From positions 4,872 to 68,871 of the forward strand of contig CAKQPF010000012.1 in NCBI GenBank assembly GCA_934256705.1: a stretch of DNA of 64,000 nucleotides, written 5' to 3'. The first letter of the stretch is position 1. The number at the start of each line of letters is the position of its first letter. Of the stretch, positions 61,092 to 64,000 are shown piece by piece. The translations under genes and the position numbers were made by a program. The notes below the pieces were generated by a model. That model did not search any database and was not told the origin of the DNA. It worked only from the letters and a program-made list of their open reading frames with translations. The DNA is from an uncultured Prevotella sp. GTDB lineage: Bacteria > Bacteroidota > Bacteroidia > Bacteroidales > Bacteroidaceae.

Positions 61092-61973
61092 ATGTTTGAC
61101 AAGAATAGAAATCAGTACGACCAATATACAGTGGATAGAGAGGCTCCGCTCCTGGAGTGGTTGCTGTCTGCCCTTCCTGGTTCAAAGTCCAAAATAAAGG
61201 CGACCCTGCAGGGGCACGGCATCAAGGTCAATGGCAAACAGGTGACTCAGTTTGACTTTCCGCTCCAGCCGGGAATGAAGGTCAGCGTAAGCCGTTCGAA
61301 GAAAAACGACACGTTCAAGAGCCGCTATGTGGACATCATCTACGAAGACAAATGGATCGTCGTCATTGACAAGAAGATAGGCATTCTCTCCATGGCGGCA
61401 GGACACAAGTCCCTGAACGTGAAGAGCGTGCTCGATGATTACTTCAAGCGTACCCGCCAGAAGTGCACTGCCCATGTGGTTCATCGTCTGGACCGCGACA
61501 CCAGCGGACTGATGATTTACGCCAAGGATATGGAAACCGAGCAGCTGCTGGAACGTGACTGGCACGGAACTGTCTTTGACCGCCGTTATGTGGCTGTAGT
61601 AAGCGGCGAGATGGAGAATGATGAAGGCACCATTGCCAACTGGCTGAAGGACAACAAGGCTTATGTCACATTCTCTTCTCCTGTGGATAATGGAGGAAAA
61701 TATGCCGTAACGCATTATCATACGCTCAAGCGTACGACAGAACATAGTCTGGTGGAATTCAAGCTGGAGACAGGAAGAAAGAACCAGATACGCGTGCACA
61801 CTGCAGATATGGGACATCCTGTCTGTGGAGACGTGAAGTATGGCAATGGTGATGATCCGTTGCACCGTCTTTGCCTTCATGCGTATGTACTTTGTTTCTA
61901 TCATCCGGTGACAGGACAGCCGATGGAGTTCTCTACTCCTATCCCGACTCCTTTCCGCAGCCTTTTCAAATGA
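61092..61973 (+). CDS. RluA-family pseudouridine synthase
   Basis: 293 residues. An S4 RNA-binding domain (about 20-80) is followed by the RluA/RluD catalytic domain with HRLDRDTSGLMIYAK (catalytic Asp near residue 139) and ETGRKNQIRVH. Isomerises uridine in large-subunit rRNA (positions resembling 1911/1915/1917 or 955/2504/2580) or tRNA; the exact target cannot be told. Between pyk and a small membrane protein gene on the same strand. Confidence 0.92.
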   Translation: MFDKNRNQYDQYTVDREAPLLEWLLSALPGSKSKIKATLQGHGIKVNGKQVTQFDFPLQPGMKVSVSRSKKNDTFKSRYVDIIYEDKWIVVIDKKIGILSMAAGHKSLNVKSVLDDYFKRTRQKCTAHVVHRLDRDTSGLMIYAKDMETEQLLERDWHGTVFDRRYVAVVSGEMENDEGTIANWLKDNKAYVTFSSPVDNGGKYAVTHYHTLKRTTEHSLVEFKLETGRKNQIRVHTADMGHPVCGDVKYGNGDDPLHRLCLHAYVLCFYHPVTGQPMEFSTPIPTPFRSLFK

Positions 61974-62026
61974 TTGCCTGCGGTTTTGGTGAAGGAACAT
62001 GCTGTCACGAATGAGAACATTCATCC

Positions 62027-62071
62027 TGTGGCTCAGCTGTAAGATTTCCAGAATCCGACAGCTGAGCCACA
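62027..62071 (+). terminator. Hairpin after the pseudouridine synthase gene
   Basis: Perfect 14-bp stem (62027-62040 and 62058-62071) with a 17-nt loop, followed by AAC-rich sequence rather than T. It may stop or protect the 3' end of the upstream mRNA. Confidence 0.65.
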
Positions 62072-62111
62072 AGACCACAAAACAACCAAACCACAAGATC
62101 ACATAAACAGA

Positions 62112-62264
62112 ATGTCCAGTTTTACCTATTATATAATATGTATATTGGCCTTGATAGTGGGAATCTTCCTTATCAAGAGATTCGTGAGCTGCCTGATACG
62201 CTCGGCAATCACAATCATCCTAATAGCGCTTTTTATATACGTCTATTTCATGTACTTGAGATAG
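62112..62264 (+). CDS. Small membrane protein, 50 aa
   Basis: Fifty codons from ATG (62112) to TAG (62262-62264). The product begins MSSFTYYIICILALIV. It has two hydrophobic segments (about 4-22 and 31-48) joined by a short basic, Cys-containing turn (KRFVSCLIR), so both termini would lie on the same side of the membrane. I do not know the family. An AAC-rich unstructured leader precedes the start, as for several other genes here, and glyA starts 43 bp later. The alternation of hydrophobic and basic blocks makes a chance open frame less likely, but it is unproven. Confidence 0.6.
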   Translation: MSSFTYYIICILALIVGIFLIKRFVSCLIRSAITIILIALFIYVYFMYLR

Positions 62265-62307
62265 TGGAAATCTATTAATATTAACAAAACTAAAAGTCTA
62301 TTCAACT

Positions 62308-63588
62308 ATGGAAAGAGATCAGAAAATCTTCGACCTCATTGAAGCTGAACACCAGCGTCAACTCAAAGGCATTGAACTCATCGCATCTGAAAACTTCGTC
62401 AGCGACGAGGTGATGGAAGCAATGGGCAGTTACTGCACCAACAAGTATGCTGAGGGATACCCTGGCAAGCGTTACTATGGTGGATGCCAGGTAGTGGACC
62501 AGATCGAGCAGTTGGCTATTGACCGTGCATGCGAGCTCTTCGGTGCTGAGTTTGCCAACGTGCAGCCGCACTCCGGTGCACAGGCTAACGCTGCTGTTCT
62601 CCTTGCAGTCCTCAAGCCAGGCGACACATTCATGGGCCTTAACCTTGACCACGGTGGTCACCTTTCTCACGGTTCTCTTGTAAATACTTCCGGTATTCTC
62701 TATAAGCCAGTAGGTTACAACCTCAACAAGGAGACAGGTCGCGTGGATTACGACGAGATGGAAGCTCTCGCCAAGGAGCACAAGCCAAAGCTCATCATCG
62801 GTGGTGGCTCTGCTTACAGCCGTGAGTGGGACTATGCCCGCATGCGCAAGATCGCTGACGAGGTCGGAGCTCTCCTGATGGTCGATATGGCTCACCCTGC
62901 AGGTCTTATTGCAGCAGGTCTCCTCGACAATCCTGTGAAATACGCTCATATCGTAACCACTACTACTCACAAGACACTTCGCGGTCCTCGTGGCGGTCTT
63001 ATCCTCCTTGGTAAGGACTTTGACAATCCATGGGGCTACACCACACCTAAGGGAGTAGTGAAGAAGATGTCCCAGCTCATCAACTCCGCCGTGTTCCCTG
63101 GTCAGCAGGGCGGTCCTCTTGAGCATGTCATCGCGGCTAAGGCTGTCGCTTTCGGTGAGTGCCTCAAGCCGGAATGGAAGGTTTATGCTACACAGGTGCA
63201 GAAGAATGCCAAGGTATTGGCAGAAGAACTGACCAAGCGCGGCTTCATGATCGTTTCCGGTGGTACAGACAACCACTCTATGCTTGTTGACCTCCGCAGC
63301 AAGTATCCAGATCTTACAGGTAAGGTTGCGGAGAATGCTCTCGTTGCTGCTGACATCACAATCAACAAGAACATGGTTCCATTCGACTCTCGCAGCGCAT
63401 TCCAGACATCAGGTATCCGTCTCGGAACTCCAGCCATCACTACGCGTGGTGCCAAGGAAGACCTTATGGCTAAGATTGCCGCATGGATTGAAGAGGTTCT
63501 GAACGACCCTCAGAATGAGGCTGTAATCGCCAAAGTTCGTGGTGAGGTCAATGAGACAATGAAGAATTATCCTCTCTTCGCATGGTAA
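62308..63588 (+). CDS. glyA: Serine hydroxymethyltransferase
   Basis: PLP enzyme that interconverts serine and glycine with tetrahydrofolate. 426 residues, family length. IELIASENF near the N terminus, the PLP-binding lysine Lys222 in TTTTHKTLRGPRGG, and DMAHPAGL. Codon use is that of a highly expressed gene. Ends before a good terminator. Confidence 0.97.
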   Translation: MERDQKIFDLIEAEHQRQLKGIELIASENFVSDEVMEAMGSYCTNKYAEGYPGKRYYGGCQVVDQIEQLAIDRACELFGAEFANVQPHSGAQANAAVLLAVLKPGDTFMGLNLDHGGHLSHGSLVNTSGILYKPVGYNLNKETGRVDYDEMEALAKEHKPKLIIGGGSAYSREWDYARMRKIADEVGALLMVDMAHPAGLIAAGLLDNPVKYAHIVTTTTHKTLRGPRGGLILLGKDFDNPWGYTTPKGVVKKMSQLINSAVFPGQQGGPLEHVIAAKAVAFGECLKPEWKVYATQVQKNAKVLAEELTKRGFMIVSGGTDNHSMLVDLRSKYPDLTGKVAENALVAADITINKNMVPFDSRSAFQTSGIRLGTPAITTRGAKEDLMAKIAAWIEEVLNDPQNEAVIAKVRGEVNETMKNYPLFAW

Positions 63589-63674
63589 TCCCTTTAGAAG
63601 GATGTAAGAAATGCGCATATATAATGTCACGTCCGGATAAAAGCTTGTGGTGCTTGTCCTGTGACAACAAATAT

Positions 63675-63705
63675 AGCCAGTCCGATGTAAATGCCCGGGC
63701 TGGCT
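63675..63705 (+). terminator. glyA terminator
   Basis: Ten-base arms (63675-63684 and 63696-63705, one G-U pair) followed by TTTTCCTGTTTTTT. Confidence 0.85.
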
Positions 63706-63770
63706 TTTCCTGTTTTTTGAGTGGGGTTCCTGTTGGTCTGGTTGTCAGAAATATAATATCAATGGATTTT

Positions 63771-63863
63771 TTTGTTGTCTTGTTGTTTAGTTGTTTTGTT
63801 GTTTAGTGGTTTGTCTATTCTGTCAACAAAACAACCAGACAACAAAACAACCAAACAACAAAT
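63771..63863. repeat. AAC/GTT-rich hairpin after glyA
   Basis: A left arm of TTGTTGTCTTGTTGTTTAG type and a right arm of CAACAAAACAACCAGACAAC type can pair over about 40 bp. Largest member of the family also found at 26914-26984 and 28908-28962. Confidence 0.72.
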
Positions 63864-64000
63864 CTGCCTGGAAGGCAATACCGAGCGAAGCGAGAGTAAC
63901 CCGGGACGAAGTCTCGGGATTTATAGGCGCACCCGACAAACCCTGTGGGGGGCTGTGCAGATGCTAACCCAAAAACATGTTGCCAAACGATACATAATTT
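63864..64000. other. Right edge, no gene seen
   Basis: About 137 bp, clearly richer in G+C than nearby spacers. Contains a CCCGGGAC/GTCTCGGG hairpin (around 63901-63919) preceded by GAGCGAAGCGAG. No reading frame or RNA family recognised; the next gene lies outside the window. Confidence 0.5.

Noticed and set aside
63864..64000. tRNA or rRNA at the right edge because of higher G+C
   Set aside because: No cloverleaf, no conserved T-loop, and no rRNA signature recognised.

Overview
The window reads as chromosome of a Bacteroidales bacterium, most likely Prevotella/Segatella. Many genes are preceded by the phylum's own promoter (TTTG, 19-20 bp, TAnnTTTG), few starts have a Shine-Dalgarno sequence, and the gene content fits: a seven-gene rseC-rnf cluster, RprX/RprY-like two-component pair, S9B dipeptidyl peptidase, DAHP synthase fused to chorismate mutase, spermidine synthesis through NspC, and small conserved hypotheticals typical of the order. 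I see no transposase, phage, integrase or CRISPR array. The mobile signal is confined to small non-coding inverted-repeat elements.

Layout. 0.2-3.8 kb (minus): ligA and a secreted serine hydrolase. 4.0-5.9 kb (plus): trmD and an OmpA-like outer membrane protein. 6.0-12.8 kb (plus): branched-chain amino acid cluster ilvD-ilvB-ilvN-acyl-ACP thioesterase-ilvC, followed by a MITE-like insertion. 13.2-16.5 kb (plus): deoD, nspC, serB. 16.9-18.6 kb (minus): ispE and a DMT-family exporter, divergent from dnaB (18.9-20.4 kb). 20.5-22.3 kb (minus): DUF4491 protein, a hypothetical, a HAD phosphatase and an AlaX-like editing protein. 22.5-26.9 kb (plus): an aromatic amino acid operon (prephenate dehydratase, aminotransferase, DAHP synthase/chorismate mutase, prephenate dehydrogenase) headed by a Tyr/Phe leader-peptide attenuator. 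27.0-30.4 kb (minus): nagB and gdhA separated by a 1.3-kb non-coding stretch crowded with palindromes. 30.6-33.8 kb: a DPP4-type peptidase divergent from a radical SAM gene whose 3' end overlaps that of a convergent DEAD-box helicase. 35.5-40.7 kb (minus): lon, tgt and an LptF/G-type permease, the permease flanked by two homologous elements of about 200 bp in inverted orientation. 41.1-51.6 kb (plus): rprX/rprY, yraN, mazG, a lipoprotein, rnz, a nucleoside transporter, a BFN/UVR protein, rsmE, htrA. 51.9-52.8 kb (minus): CDF cation exporter. 52.9-53.1 kb (minus): a candidate structured small RNA of about 200 nt with its own promoter and terminator. 53.5-59.3 kb (minus): rseC-rnfBCDGEA. 59.6-63.6 kb (plus): pyk, a pseudouridine synthase, a 50-residue membrane protein, glyA.

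The most notable observations are the attenuator before the aromatic operon, whose 25-codon leader peptide has four Tyr-Phe pairs in a row followed by mutually exclusive antiterminator and terminator pairings; the candidate small RNA between the CDF and rnf genes; several families of short palindromic or inverted-repeat elements; a beta-clamp-binding-like motif at the extreme C terminus of LigA; and a tRNA-guanine transglycosylase that lacks most of the usual zinc-binding cysteines.
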